A stretch of 34,551 nt of DNA, taken from NCBI GenBank assembly GCA_021768625.1, contig JAETUM010000026.1, positions 1-34,551 on the forward strand, given 5' to 3'. A model generated the notes under the pieces. The model worked only from the letters and a program-made list of their open reading frames with translations. It had not been told where the DNA came from and did not search any database. The DNA comes from Candidatus Stoquefichus sp. (GTDB taxonomy: Bacteria > Bacillota_I > Bacilli_A > Erysipelotrichales > Coprobacillaceae). Shown piece by piece: positions 1-7,654 of this stretch (positions are counted from its first letter, which is position 1; each line of letters starts with the position of its first letter). A program made the translations under genes and the position numbers.

Positions 1-61
1 AACACTAAAAAATATTATAAATTTAAATACAAAAATTTATTCATAAAAAAACTCTAGAAAA

Positions 62-110
62 TGAACTGAACCCCAAAAGTTGAACTAACAACAGGAGGGG
101 TTTGTCAACA
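62..110. mobile_element. possible IS3-family (IS150-like) terminal remnant
   Basis: The segment begins TGAACTGAACCCCAAAAGTT, which resembles the terminal inverted repeat of IS150-group IS3 elements (TG, then an ACCCC-AAAAGTT core). It ends in CAACA. The two ends form an imperfect inverted repeat (62-74 against 97-110), with an inner GTTG/CAAC pair. No transposase follows: a terminator and rsmE come directly after. At most this is a solo end or decayed remnant. The resemblance is from memory, not from a search. Confidence 0.35.
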
Positions 111-115
111 TTCTG

Positions 116-144
116 AGATACTCTCATAAAGAGTATCTTTTTTT
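116..144 (+). terminator. intrinsic terminator of the upstream unit
   Basis: A 9-bp perfect stem (116-124 with 130-138), a 5-nt loop and a run of T up to 144. It insulates rsmE from whatever lies left of the window. Confidence 0.8.
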
Positions 145-214
145 AAAATATTTTATAAGACTCTTCTTTTTATATTCATATAAATGTGATAGAATAGCGA
201 AAGGAGGGATGGAG

Positions 215-946
215 ATGCAAAGATATTTTATTGAAGAAAGTTGTATTCAAGGATTAGATATCTATATTGATATGTATAATCATAAACATATGAAAAAAGT
301 GATGCGTTACCACAATGGTGATCAAGTTGTTTGTATCCTTCCTAATCATCATACATATGTTTATCAAATTGTTGACATTGATAAAGGTCTTTTACGTCAA
401 GAACAAGAAATCATTGAAAATCATGAATTAGATGTTGATATAACATTAATTTATGGGTTACCTAAAAATGATAAATTTGAATTTGTTTTACAAAAAGCAA
501 CTGAATTAGGAGTTAAAAGAATTGTTCCATTCTTATCAAAGAGAAGTATTATTAAAACAGATCAAAAAACTTTTCAAAAAAAGCAAGAAAGATACTTACG
601 TATATTAAAAGAAGCAAGTGAACAGTCTTATCGTCAAATGATTCCAGAATTAACACCATTAATGAAAATTCAAGATATTAAAAATTATTTATCTGATATT
701 AATTTAGTTGCTTATGAAGAAATGAGTAAACAAGGAGAACATACTGCTTTGTATCAAGCTATTCATCAGGATTATCAAACAATCACAATTATTGTTGGAC
801 CAGAAGGTGGTTTTGAACAAAGTGAAATTGATATTATGAAGAGTATGGGGATTCAAGAGTGTTCTTTAGGAAAAAGAATTTTAAGGAGTGAAACAGCTCC
901 ACTTTATATGTTAAGTGTTATTGGTTATAGTAGGGAGTTGATGTAG
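215..946 (+). CDS. rsmE: 16S rRNA (uracil-1498-N3)-methyltransferase RsmE
   Basis: RsmE is a SPOUT-fold enzyme that methylates U1498 of 16S rRNA in the assembled 30S subunit, using S-adenosylmethionine. The 243-aa protein starts MQRYFI, the usual family start. It carries the knot signature GPEGGF at residues 195-200 and the C-terminal LGKRILRSETA motif of the cofactor pocket. An ATG six bases upstream (209) touches the AAGGAGGG ribosome-binding site, so the ATG at 215, about 7 nt from it, is preferred. A weak -10 (TAGAAT, 190-195) lies upstream. In Bacillus rsmE sits between prmA and mtaB; here prmA is not visible and an unknown gene separates rsmE from mtaB. Identification is secure. Confidence 0.95.
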   Translation: MQRYFIEESCIQGLDIYIDMYNHKHMKKVMRYHNGDQVVCILPNHHTYVYQIVDIDKGLLRQEQEIIENHELDVDITLIYGLPKNDKFEFVLQKATELGVKRIVPFLSKRSIIKTDQKTFQKKQERYLRILKEASEQSYRQMIPELTPLMKIQDIKNYLSDINLVAYEEMSKQGEHTALYQAIHQDYQTITIIVGPEGGFEQSEIDIMKSMGIQECSLGKRILRSETAPLYMLSVIGYSRELM

Positions 947-947
947 A

Positions 948-1718
948 ATGGGATTTATTGAAACATTGAATAAATTTGGAGATAAAATATCTATTCAAAA
1001 AACAGACTTATATAAGCATATAGAAAATGTGAAATCATCTATAGAAGCAAAAGGTTTGAAAGTAAAAATAAAGAATGAATTTGAACTTTTTCAATATGAA
1101 ATTATCTATAATGGCTTATTAGCACAAAATCGTATTGAAAATACATATGAAATGTTTTTAGCACAGCATTATGATTTATTAGATTATTTAAATTATGATG
1201 AAAAAAGGAAAATGTTTAACAATGATATTCAACCAATATTAAAAGAATTTCCACATTTTTATGATTCAAAAAGTGAAACAGAAATTTATATTCCTTATTT
1301 AGAACCCTTTGTAAATAAAAGATATACAAATGACTATCAATTATTAATGTTAAAACAACATAAAGATTATGTAAAAAACTATAAAATACAAATAGATACA
1401 CCTATTCAATTGTATGGTGCTGATATTTATCGTACAGATTTTTCTTCATTACAGAATGTCTATGAAGATGAAAGACATTTGTGTTTTTATTTTCATCCAT
1501 TAAGAGTCATTTATATCTATAAAAAAGATGATGGGAAATTATTAAATTCTGTTATTATTAAAGATAAAAGTAGTCAAGGTAATGTAAGTATAGAAGATGT
1601 TCAAAAGATTGCTTATTATATAGAAACATATTTATATCAAGAATGTTTAGAATTTATGAAAGAAAAAAACTTAATTTGTGAAAAAACTTATAAAAAAGTT
1701 TTGAAAAAGTATAAATAG
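948..1718 (+). CDS. uncharacterised 256-aa protein between rsmE and mtaB
   Basis: I do not recognise this protein. It starts one base after the rsmE stop and ends 11 bases before mtaB. GGGAG at 933-937, inside the rsmE 3' end, serves as ribosome-binding site, so it is co-transcribed and probably translationally coupled. The sequence is soluble, rich in Lys, Tyr, Ile and Glu, with only two cysteines. I see no signal peptide, transmembrane segment or nucleotide-binding motif. The C-terminal part (about residues 215-256) is predicted helical and ends in a strongly basic tail. Composition and codon use match the neighbours, so a recent transfer is not suggested. The position would fit a role linked to RNA modification, but that is only guilt by association. 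Confidence 0.8.
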   Translation: MGFIETLNKFGDKISIQKTDLYKHIENVKSSIEAKGLKVKIKNEFELFQYEIIYNGLLAQNRIENTYEMFLAQHYDLLDYLNYDEKRKMFNNDIQPILKEFPHFYDSKSETEIYIPYLEPFVNKRYTNDYQLLMLKQHKDYVKNYKIQIDTPIQLYGADIYRTDFSSLQNVYEDERHLCFYFHPLRVIYIYKKDDGKLLNSVIIKDKSSQGNVSIEDVQKIAYYIETYLYQECLEFMKEKNLICEKTYKKVLKKYK

Positions 1719-1729
1719 AAAGGATAATT

Positions 1730-3037
1730 ATGAAAACTGTTGCGTTTTTGACTTTAGGTTGTAAAGTAAATACTTATGAATCTGAAGCTATGTTAAAATT
1801 ATTTAATCAAGCATCTTATCAAGAAGTTCCCTTTAAAGATAAAGCAGATGTTTATGTTATTAATACATGTACAGTCACAAATACAGGAGATTCTAAATCT
1901 CGTCAAATGATACGTAAAGCAATACGTCGTAATCCTCAAGCGACTATTTGTGTTGTTGGGTGCTATAGTCAAGTGGCAAGTGATGAGGTAAAGGAAATTG
2001 AAGGAGTAAGTATTGTTTTAGGAACACAGTTTCGTCAACAGATTGTTGAACTTGTGGAAGAATATCAACGAACACACCAACAAATTGTTAAAGTTGCTGA
2101 TGTGATGAATTTGAGTCATTTTGAAGATTTGGATATAGATACTTTTACTAAAAATACCAGAGCATTTTTAAAGATTCAAGATGGATGTAATAACTTTTGT
2201 ACATATTGTATCATTCCTTATGCAAGAGGAAGAGTGCGTTCAAGAGATCCACAAAGTGTTTTGAAACAAGCACAATCATTGGTTGATCATGGTTTTGTAG
2301 AAATAGTGTTGACAGGTATTCATACTGCTGGATATGGTCAAGATTTTGAAAATTATTCTTTTTATGATCTTCTTGTTGATTTAACAACAAAAGTGAAAGG
2401 TTTGAAAAGATTACGCATATCATCAATAGAAATGAGTCAAGTGACTCATGAAATTATAGATTTAATTGCAACGTCACCTATTATTGTTGATCATTTACAT
2501 ATTCCTATTCAAGCTGGGTGTGATGCAACATTAAAAAGAATGAACAGACATTATACAACTTCAGAATTTGCTGATAAATTAAAAGAATTAAAAGAAAAAT
2601 TACCAACACTTTCTATAACAACAGATGTATTAACTGGATTTCCAGGTGAAACTGAAGAAGAATTTCAACAAACATATCACTGGATAGAAGAAATGCATTT
2701 TAATCAGTTACATGTTTTTCCTTATTCTAAAAGAAAAGGAACACCAGCTGCTAAAATGGAGCATCAAATAGATGGTAATATAAAAAAAGAGAGAGTTAAA
2801 CAATTGATTGAATTATCTACAAGACTTCAAAGTGAATTTGCTTCGTGGCAAGTTGGAAAGACTTTAGAGGTATTGATAGAAGAAAGACAAGGGAAGTATA
2901 TGGTAGGACATGCTTCAAACTATTTGAAAGTTCATGTTGATTTGCCTGATACAGCCGTAGGAAAGATTTATTGTGTGAAAATTATATCTCAAGATGGTGT
3001 AGAACTGATAGGATGTGTAGAGCATGAAAAGAATTAA
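1730..3037 (+). CDS. mtaB: tRNA (t6A37) methylthiotransferase MtaB
   Basis: MtaB converts N6-threonylcarbamoyladenosine at position 37 of tRNAs reading ANN codons to its 2-methylthio form. It is a radical-SAM enzyme with two [4Fe-4S] clusters. The 435-aa protein shows the three N-terminal auxiliary-cluster cysteines (C11 in LGCKVN, C47 in NTCTVT, C78 in VGCYS). The radical-SAM CxxxCxxC is at C153, C157 and C160. A C-terminal TRAM-type RNA-binding domain spans about residues 370-435. The LGCKVN start separates it from MiaB and RimO. GAAAGG just upstream is the ribosome-binding site. The 3' end overlaps the murE-like gene by 14 nt, implying coupled translation. Confidence 0.95.
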   Translation: MKTVAFLTLGCKVNTYESEAMLKLFNQASYQEVPFKDKADVYVINTCTVTNTGDSKSRQMIRKAIRRNPQATICVVGCYSQVASDEVKEIEGVSIVLGTQFRQQIVELVEEYQRTHQQIVKVADVMNLSHFEDLDIDTFTKNTRAFLKIQDGCNNFCTYCIIPYARGRVRSRDPQSVLKQAQSLVDHGFVEIVLTGIHTAGYGQDFENYSFYDLLVDLTTKVKGLKRLRISSIEMSQVTHEIIDLIATSPIIVDHLHIPIQAGCDATLKRMNRHYTTSEFADKLKELKEKLPTLSITTDVLTGFPGETEEEFQQTYHWIEEMHFNQLHVFPYSKRKGTPAAKMEHQIDGNIKKERVKQLIELSTRLQSEFASWQVGKTLEVLIEERQGKYMVGHASNYLKVHVDLPDTAVGKIYCVKIISQDGVELIGCVEHEKN

Positions 3038-4487
3038 TGAATTATTTGATGTAGAAGAAGATTTTAAAGTTGTTTCTATACATAGTGATTCTCGTTATGT
3101 TGGAAAAGATTCGATTTTCTTTTGTGTTGATGGGTTGAGTGTTGATGGTCACAAATATATTGAGGATGCAGTTTTTCAAGGTGCTAAGTGTATTGTTTAC
3201 TCTAAACCTTTAACTTATAAACATAATAAAATTTTATATATTAAAGTTGACAATGTTTTAGATGAGTTGAATCGTGTTGCGGATATTTTTTATGATCACC
3301 CTAGTTATAAAATGACTATGATGGGAGTCACTGGTTCAAGTGGTAAAACTGTTGTTGCTTTAATGATTAAAGAAGTTCTATCTCATTATTTGAAAATGGG
3401 ATATATTGGAACGAATAGTATCGAGTATGCTGGTATTGTAGAACAAAGTCCATATACAACTCCTGAAACAATTTTTTTACAAAGACATTTGAATGAAATG
3501 GTTAAAAGACAAGTCAAGGGTGTAGCGTTAGAAGTTTCTAGTCATGGTTTGGCTTTAAAACGTGTTGATGGGTTACACTTTGATATTGCTATTTTTACTA
3601 ATGTTTATGGAGAACACTTAGATTTTCATGGAACTATGGAACATTTAATGGCATCTAAGGCAAAGCTTTTTTCTTTAGTAGATGAAAAAGGGTATGCTAT
3701 TTTAAATAGTGATGAAGTGAAATTCTGTCATTTTATAAAAGATTCTATTCGTTGTCATGTTTTGACTTATGGAATTGAACATCAAGCTCATATTATGGCT
3801 AAGAATATTCAACTATTTATTGATCATAGTGAGTTTGATTTACAAATGAATAATGAATTAAGGCATATGAGTGTACCAATCTTAGGACGTTTTAATATAT
3901 CTAATATTCTTGCTGTTATTGCTTCATTAGTTGCATTAGAGATGCCTATAGATCAAGTATTAGATTCTATAAGCTATATACAAGGTGTTGATGGTAGAAT
4001 GGAGCTTTTAGAACATCCTTATCCATTCCATGTCATTGTTGATTATTGTCAACATGCAAATAGTTTTCAAAAAGTTTTTGAATTTGCAAAAAGTGTACAA
4101 AAGAAAGGTCATATTATTGCTGTTTTTGGTGCACCTGGAAAGAAAAATTATAATAAGCGTGAGAAGATTGGAAAATTAGCTAATGAATATTGTGACCAAG
4201 TTATACTCACTGCTGAAGACAATAGAGATGAAGATATTTATGATATTTGTTTAGATATTCAAGAATATATTGATAAGCCAATTAGTGTTATTATTGAAGA
4301 TCGTTATATCGCTATTGAGCAAGCTATAGAAATTGCACAACCTGATGATATCATTTTGATTTTAGGAAAGGGACATGAACAATATATGGCATCTGCAATA
4401 GGAAATCAACCTTATCCTGGAGATAAATATATTGCATTAAAAGCTATTAAAGAAATTTTTGGAAAGAAGGAAGACAATGAAATATAA
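3024..4487 (+). CDS. divergent MurE-type Mur ligase
   Basis: MurE adds the third residue to UDP-MurNAc-L-Ala-D-Glu, with ATP, in the cytoplasm. This 487-aa protein has full MurE layout: N-terminal UDP-binding domain (about 1-95), P-loop [10 protein letters not shown] (101-110), a SKAKLF segment with the probable carbamylated lysine (K212), GRFNISN (288-294) and GKGHE (448-452). Several signature motifs are altered: GTNGKTT reads GSSGKTV, the RDHLDYHGT region reads GEHLDFHGT (196-204), VDYAHTPD reads VDYCQHAN (339-346), and the substrate-determining DNPR region reads EDNRDED (398-404). It may be the main MurE of an organism with unusual peptidoglycan, or a paralogue with another acceptor. It overlaps mtaB (14 nt) and deoC (11 nt). 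Confidence 0.8.
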   Translation: MKRINELFDVEEDFKVVSIHSDSRYVGKDSIFFCVDGLSVDGHKYIEDAVFQGAKCIVYSKPLTYKHNKILYIKVDNVLDELNRVADIFYDHPSYKMTMMGVTGSSGKTVVALMIKEVLSHYLKMGYIGTNSIEYAGIVEQSPYTTPETIFLQRHLNEMVKRQVKGVALEVSSHGLALKRVDGLHFDIAIFTNVYGEHLDFHGTMEHLMASKAKLFSLVDEKGYAILNSDEVKFCHFIKDSIRCHVLTYGIEHQAHIMAKNIQLFIDHSEFDLQMNNELRHMSVPILGRFNISNILAVIASLVALEMPIDQVLDSISYIQGVDGRMELLEHPYPFHVIVDYCQHANSFQKVFEFAKSVQKKGHIIAVFGAPGKKNYNKREKIGKLANEYCDQVILTAEDNRDEDIYDICLDIQEYIDKPISVIIEDRYIAIEQAIEIAQPDDIILILGKGHEQYMASAIGNQPYPGDKYIALKAIKEIFGKKEDNEI

Positions 4488-5127
4488 TCAATTGATTGAT
4501 CATACATTACTTAAACCAGATGCAACTTTACCAATGATTACAAAACTTTGCGATGAAGCAAAGCAATACCATTTTGCTTCTGTTTGTGTTCAACCCTGCT
4601 GGGTTCAATATTGTGCAGATTATTTAAAAGAAACTGATGTGAAAATATGTACTGTTATTGGCTTTCCACTTGGAGCAACAACAACTGCGGTTAAAGTTTT
4701 TGAAACAAAAAATGCTATTGAAAATGGTGCTGATGAAATTGATATGGTTATAAATATTGGTGCTTTAAAAGCAGGAAATGAAGAACTTGTTTATAAAGAG
4801 ATAAAAGATGTTGTTGAAGCTTCACAAAATCATTGTGTAAAGGTTATTATTGAAACATGTTTATTAACCGATGAGGAAAAAAGAAAAGTATGTGAGTTAG
4901 CTGTGAAAGCAAAAGCTACATTTGTAAAAACATCAACAGGATTTAGTACAGGTGGGGCAACTGTTGAAGATGTTAGACTAATGAAAGAAACTGTTGGTGA
5001 TTATTGTCAGGTGAAAGCAAGTGGTGGAGTGCGATGCTTTTCAGATCTAGAAGCTATGATTAATGCAGGAGCAAGTCGAATTGGAACATCTGCTGGAGTT
5101 AGAATTGTTAAAGAAATAAAACAGTGA
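4477..5127 (+). CDS. deoC: deoxyribose-phosphate aldolase DeoC
   Basis: DeoC cleaves 2-deoxyribose-5-phosphate to glyceraldehyde-3-phosphate and acetaldehyde, feeding deoxynucleoside carbon into glycolysis. It is a class I (Schiff-base) aldolase. The 216-aa protein has the expected length. The Schiff-base lysine is K151 in [13 protein letters not shown], with the proton-relay lysine K180 (VKASGGVR) and aspartate D89 (EIDMVINIG). The ATG at 4477 is chosen because AGAAGGAAG sits just upstream; a TTG at 4459 in the same frame lacks such spacing. The start lies inside the murE-like gene (11-nt overlap). No other deoxynucleoside-catabolism gene is nearby. Confidence 0.95.
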   Translation: MKYNQLIDHTLLKPDATLPMITKLCDEAKQYHFASVCVQPCWVQYCADYLKETDVKICTVIGFPLGATTTAVKVFETKNAIENGADEIDMVINIGALKAGNEELVYKEIKDVVEASQNHCVKVIIETCLLTDEEKRKVCELAVKAKATFVKTSTGFSTGGATVEDVRLMKETVGDYCQVKASGGVRCFSDLEAMINAGASRIGTSAGVRIVKEIKQ

Positions 5128-5248
5128 TATAAAAAATATTTTGAAATGAAAAGTTATTAATGTTGCAGAAATATGTCAAAAGAGAACAATTATAGGGAAA
5201 AAATAATAAAAGAATTAAAAAACTGATAAAGTTTATTTATAAAAACTA

Positions 5249-5277
5249 TTGATTTTCTTTTGGTATCAAGGTATAAT
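5249..5277 (+). promoter_or_regulatory. sigma-A-type promoter of rpsU
   Basis: TTGATT (5249-5254), a 17-bp spacer and TATAAT (5272-5277) form a near-consensus housekeeping promoter about 40 bases before the rpsU start. The 120 bases between deoC and this promoter are AT-rich, and I see nothing else in them. Confidence 0.85.
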
Positions 5278-5315
5278 TGCACATGTACTTGATAAGTAAA
5301 GGGGGGAAGTTCAAA

Positions 5316-5498
5316 ATGGCAAAAACTGTAGTAAGAGAAAATGAATCATTAGATGATGCTTTACGTCGTTTTAAGAGACAAGTTTCTAGAACAGGTACCC
5401 TTGCTGAAGCACGTAAAAGAGAATTCTATGTAAAGCCTGGTTTAAAACGTAAAATGAAATCAGAAGCTGCTAGAAAAAATAAAGGTAAACAAAGATAA
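5316..5498 (+). CDS. rpsU: 30S ribosomal protein S21 (bS21)
   Basis: bS21 is a small basic protein of the 30S platform near the 3' end of 16S rRNA. The 60-aa product begins [10 protein letters not shown], continues with the family motif [19 protein letters not shown], and ends in a Lys/Arg-rich tail. The ATG at 5316 follows AAAGGGGGGAAG. A 13-codon in-frame extension to an earlier ATG (5277) overlaps the -10 box and would put the ribosome-binding site inside the gene, so it is rejected. It is monocistronic, with its own promoter and terminator, and sits just before yqfC as in related Firmicutes. Confidence 0.96.
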   Translation: MAKTVVRENESLDDALRRFKRQVSRTGTLAEARKREFYVKPGLKRKMKSEAARKNKGKQR

Positions 5499-5525
5499 GA
5501 AGACATTGTTCTTCTTTTTTTTATT
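5497..5525 (+). terminator. rpsU terminator
   Basis: AAGAAGA (5497-5503) pairs with TCTTCTT (5510-5516) around a 6-nt loop, followed by a T-rich run. It begins in the rpsU stop codon. The hairpin starts only 56 bases before the yqfC start, so yqfC needs read-through or a short promoter; CATATATTA (5529-5537) resembles a sigma-E -10 box, without a convincing -35. Confidence 0.75.
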
Positions 5526-5552
5526 TTTCATATATTATCATGAGGTGATTTT

Positions 5553-5756
5553 ATGCTTCTGATTGATAAAGGTAAGATATATGTTAAAGGATATCAAGAA
5601 GTTTTATTAATGAATCAAAGTTGTTTTCGTATACGTATGGATCAATATACTCTTGTAATTAAAGGTAAAGATATAGAAATATATTATTATGATTATCAAG
5701 AAATAAGATTAAATGGACATGTGAAAGTGATTGAATATGATGAAAATAGGATATGA
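5553..5756 (+). CDS. yqfC: YqfC/YabP-family sporulation protein
   Basis: YqfC belongs to a small family of mother-cell sporulation proteins of unknown biochemical role. The 67-aa product is short compared with the roughly 90 residues usual in Bacillus. It has the family's beta-rich pattern of alternating hydrophobic residues (VLLMNQSCFRI, YTLVIKGKDIEI). Assignment depends strongly on position, directly before yqfD and phoH after rpsU, as in Bacillus and Clostridium. GAGGTGAT ends four bases before the ATG. The 3' end overlaps the yqfD start by about 20 nt. Confidence 0.75.
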   Translation: MLLIDKGKIYVKGYQEVLLMNQSCFRIRMDQYTLVIKGKDIEIYYYDYQEIRLNGHVKVIEYDENRI

Positions 5757-6678
5757 TTTATATAGTATAGAAAAAGAGTATTGCTTTGATTTATTGAAAT
5801 TTGTAAAAGTAAAAAAGATTAAATTGCTTCATTTAAGGTATCAAGATGATATGTGTTATTTTTATATACCTACATATCAAAGATTTCTTATCCAATCATT
5901 TGAATATACTTTGTATTACCAAAAAACTATAGGTTTGATGAAATATGTATTATTTTTATCTCGACAATATTTGAATGTTTTAGGTGTTTTTTGTTTTATT
6001 GTTTCTGTTGTTATAAGTTCATACTTTATTTTTGATATACAAATTATTGGAACACTTCCAAAAGTGAATCAAAGAATGATAACTGATTTACAAAAAGAAA
6101 AGATACAAGTTTTTTCTCCTCTTAAAAGTTACGAAAGATTAAATGAAATTTTATCTTATTTAAAAACAGTATATAAAAATGATGTAGAATATATTAATGT
6201 TTATCAACAAGGAAGTGTTTTTCATGTAGAATATACAAGAAGAAAACAAGATCAATTAGAAAAAGAAGAATATCAGAATTTATATGCAAAAAAAGATGGA
6301 TTAATTACATTATTTGATGTTGATAGTGGATTGATTAAAGTGAAACGTAATGATTATGTCAAAAAGGGTGATTTACTTGTAGAAAACACAATTGTATCAA
6401 CGCAAAATGAAACTCAAATTATTCCTGTGAAAGGACATGTTTATGCCTATACTTTTAATCAATATCAAGCAACTATTGCTAATCATGGACAAGATCAAGG
6501 GGAAGCTTTTTATCATCTTTTATTGATGATAAGAAGTCGGTTACCTGTACAAGCAAAAATTGATACAGAAAAAGTTTTGCAAATACGTAAGACTCATAGT
6601 AAAATAATATTAAAAATGCACTATACTTTAATAGAAGACATAGCAATTAAAGGAGAAGTCAATGAAGGAAATCGTTAA
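5737..6678 (+). CDS. yqfD: sporulation protein YqfD
   Basis: YqfD is a membrane-anchored sporulation protein made in the mother cell; its mechanism is unknown. The product of about 313 aa has a cytoplasmic N-terminal region, one strong membrane segment at roughly residues 80-100 (VLGVFCFIVSVVISSYFIF) and a large C-terminal domain. That domain includes the YqfD-typical stretch VDSGLIKVKRNDYVKKGDLL and a following PVKGHVYA segment. It is shorter than the roughly 400-aa Bacillus protein, mainly because the N-terminal part is compact. Tandem ATGs at 5737 and 5740 lie inside yqfC; no good ribosome-binding site is seen, so coupling to yqfC is likely. It overlaps phoH by 17 nt. Confidence 0.85.
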   Translation: MMKIGYDLYSIEKEYCFDLLKFVKVKKIKLLHLRYQDDMCYFYIPTYQRFLIQSFEYTLYYQKTIGLMKYVLFLSRQYLNVLGVFCFIVSVVISSYFIFDIQIIGTLPKVNQRMITDLQKEKIQVFSPLKSYERLNEILSYLKTVYKNDVEYINVYQQGSVFHVEYTRRKQDQLEKEEYQNLYAKKDGLITLFDVDSGLIKVKRNDYVKKGDLLVENTIVSTQNETQIIPVKGHVYAYTFNQYQATIANHGQDQGEAFYHLLLMIRSRLPVQAKIDTEKVLQIRKTHSKIILKMHYTLIEDIAIKGEVNEGNR

Positions 6679-7639
6679 ATTAGATACTTACACAATAGAT
6701 GAAGTCAAAAGATTTATAGGAAACAGGGAAGAAAATATTCGTATCTTAGAGGATGCTTTTGAAACAGAAATCATTATGCGTGGTGATGAGATTGTTTTCA
6801 ATGATACAGAGAAAAAGATAAAAGTGATGAAGGATGTTATATCAGCTTTATTAAACTTGATAAAACAAGGGAAATCAATAAGTAAAAGAGATGTTATGTA
6901 TACTTTAAAACTTTCTCAAACAAATGATTTAAAAGTTATAGATGAACTTTATCAAATAAAGATTGCCCGTACTATGAGTGGTAAGTTAATTTATCCAAAA
7001 ACATTAGGACAAAAAGAATATTATCAAGCATTGAAGCATAATGATGTTGTTTTTGCGATAGGTCCTGCAGGAACTGGAAAAACATATCTTGCTGTTGTTT
7101 TTGCTGTACAAGCATTAAAAAATAATGAGGTTCAAAGAATTGTTTTAACAAGACCAGCCGTTGAAGCAGGTGAAAGTTTAGGCTTTTTACCTGGCGATTT
7201 AAAAGAAAAAGTTGATCCATATCTTAGACCATTGTATGATGCATTATATGATATGTTGGGAGCAGAACAAACTGAGAGATATATCGAGAAGGGAATTATA
7301 GAAATAGCACCATTAGCCTATATGCGAGGAAGAACATTGGAAGATGCATATGTCATTTTAGATGAAGCACAAAATACAACGGATGCACAAATGAAGATGT
7401 TTTTAACAAGACTTGGTTTTAATTCTAAAATGATTATTACAGGAGATATTACACAAATAGATTTACCTAAAGGAGTTATGAGTGGATTAAAACGAGCTTT
7501 GCATATTTTAAAAAATGTGTCAGGTATACGTTTTGTTTATTTAAGAGCACTAGACGTTGTAAGACATCCTGTTGTCCAAAGAATTATTGAACGTTATGAA
7601 GAAAATGATGAAACGAAAGAAACGAGCCTTAATGATTAA
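6662..7639 (+). CDS. phoH: PhoH-family ATPase
   Basis: PhoH is a cytoplasmic P-loop ATPase related to the superfamily 1 helicase core, thought to act in RNA metabolism. The 325-aa protein has an N-terminal KH-like/PhoH N-domain (about 1-110), Walker A GPAGTGKT (134-141) and a Walker B VILDEAQN motif in the second half. TGDITQIDLP follows, as in the family. AAAGGAGAAGTCA precedes the ATG inside the end of yqfD. In Bacillus phoH is followed by ybeY, dgkA and era; here the operon stops and mutY converges from the other strand. Confidence 0.95.
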   Translation: MKEIVKLDTYTIDEVKRFIGNREENIRILEDAFETEIIMRGDEIVFNDTEKKIKVMKDVISALLNLIKQGKSISKRDVMYTLKLSQTNDLKVIDELYQIKIARTMSGKLIYPKTLGQKEYYQALKHNDVVFAIGPAGTGKTYLAVVFAVQALKNNEVQRIVLTRPAVEAGESLGFLPGDLKEKVDPYLRPLYDALYDMLGAEQTERYIEKGIIEIAPLAYMRGRTLEDAYVILDEAQNTTDAQMKMFLTRLGFNSKMIITGDITQIDLPKGVMSGLKRALHILKNVSGIRFVYLRALDVVRHPVVQRIIERYEENDETKETSLND

Positions 7640-7654
7640 GGTTCGTTTCTTTTA
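7616..7654. terminator. bidirectional terminator inside the phoH/mutY stop overlap
   Basis: A long interrupted stem: AAAGAAACG pairs with CGTTTCTTT, and CCTTAAT with ATTAAGG. It ends in T on the plus strand and has an A-rich flank for the minus strand. Both stop codons (phoH 7637-7639, mutY 7629-7631) lie inside the hairpin, so the two genes overlap by 11 nt and share one terminator. Confidence 0.85.

Noticed and set aside
5128-5248. Small RNA or small gene between deoC and rpsU
   Set aside because: AT-rich sequence without a stable hairpin, terminator or supported start codon.
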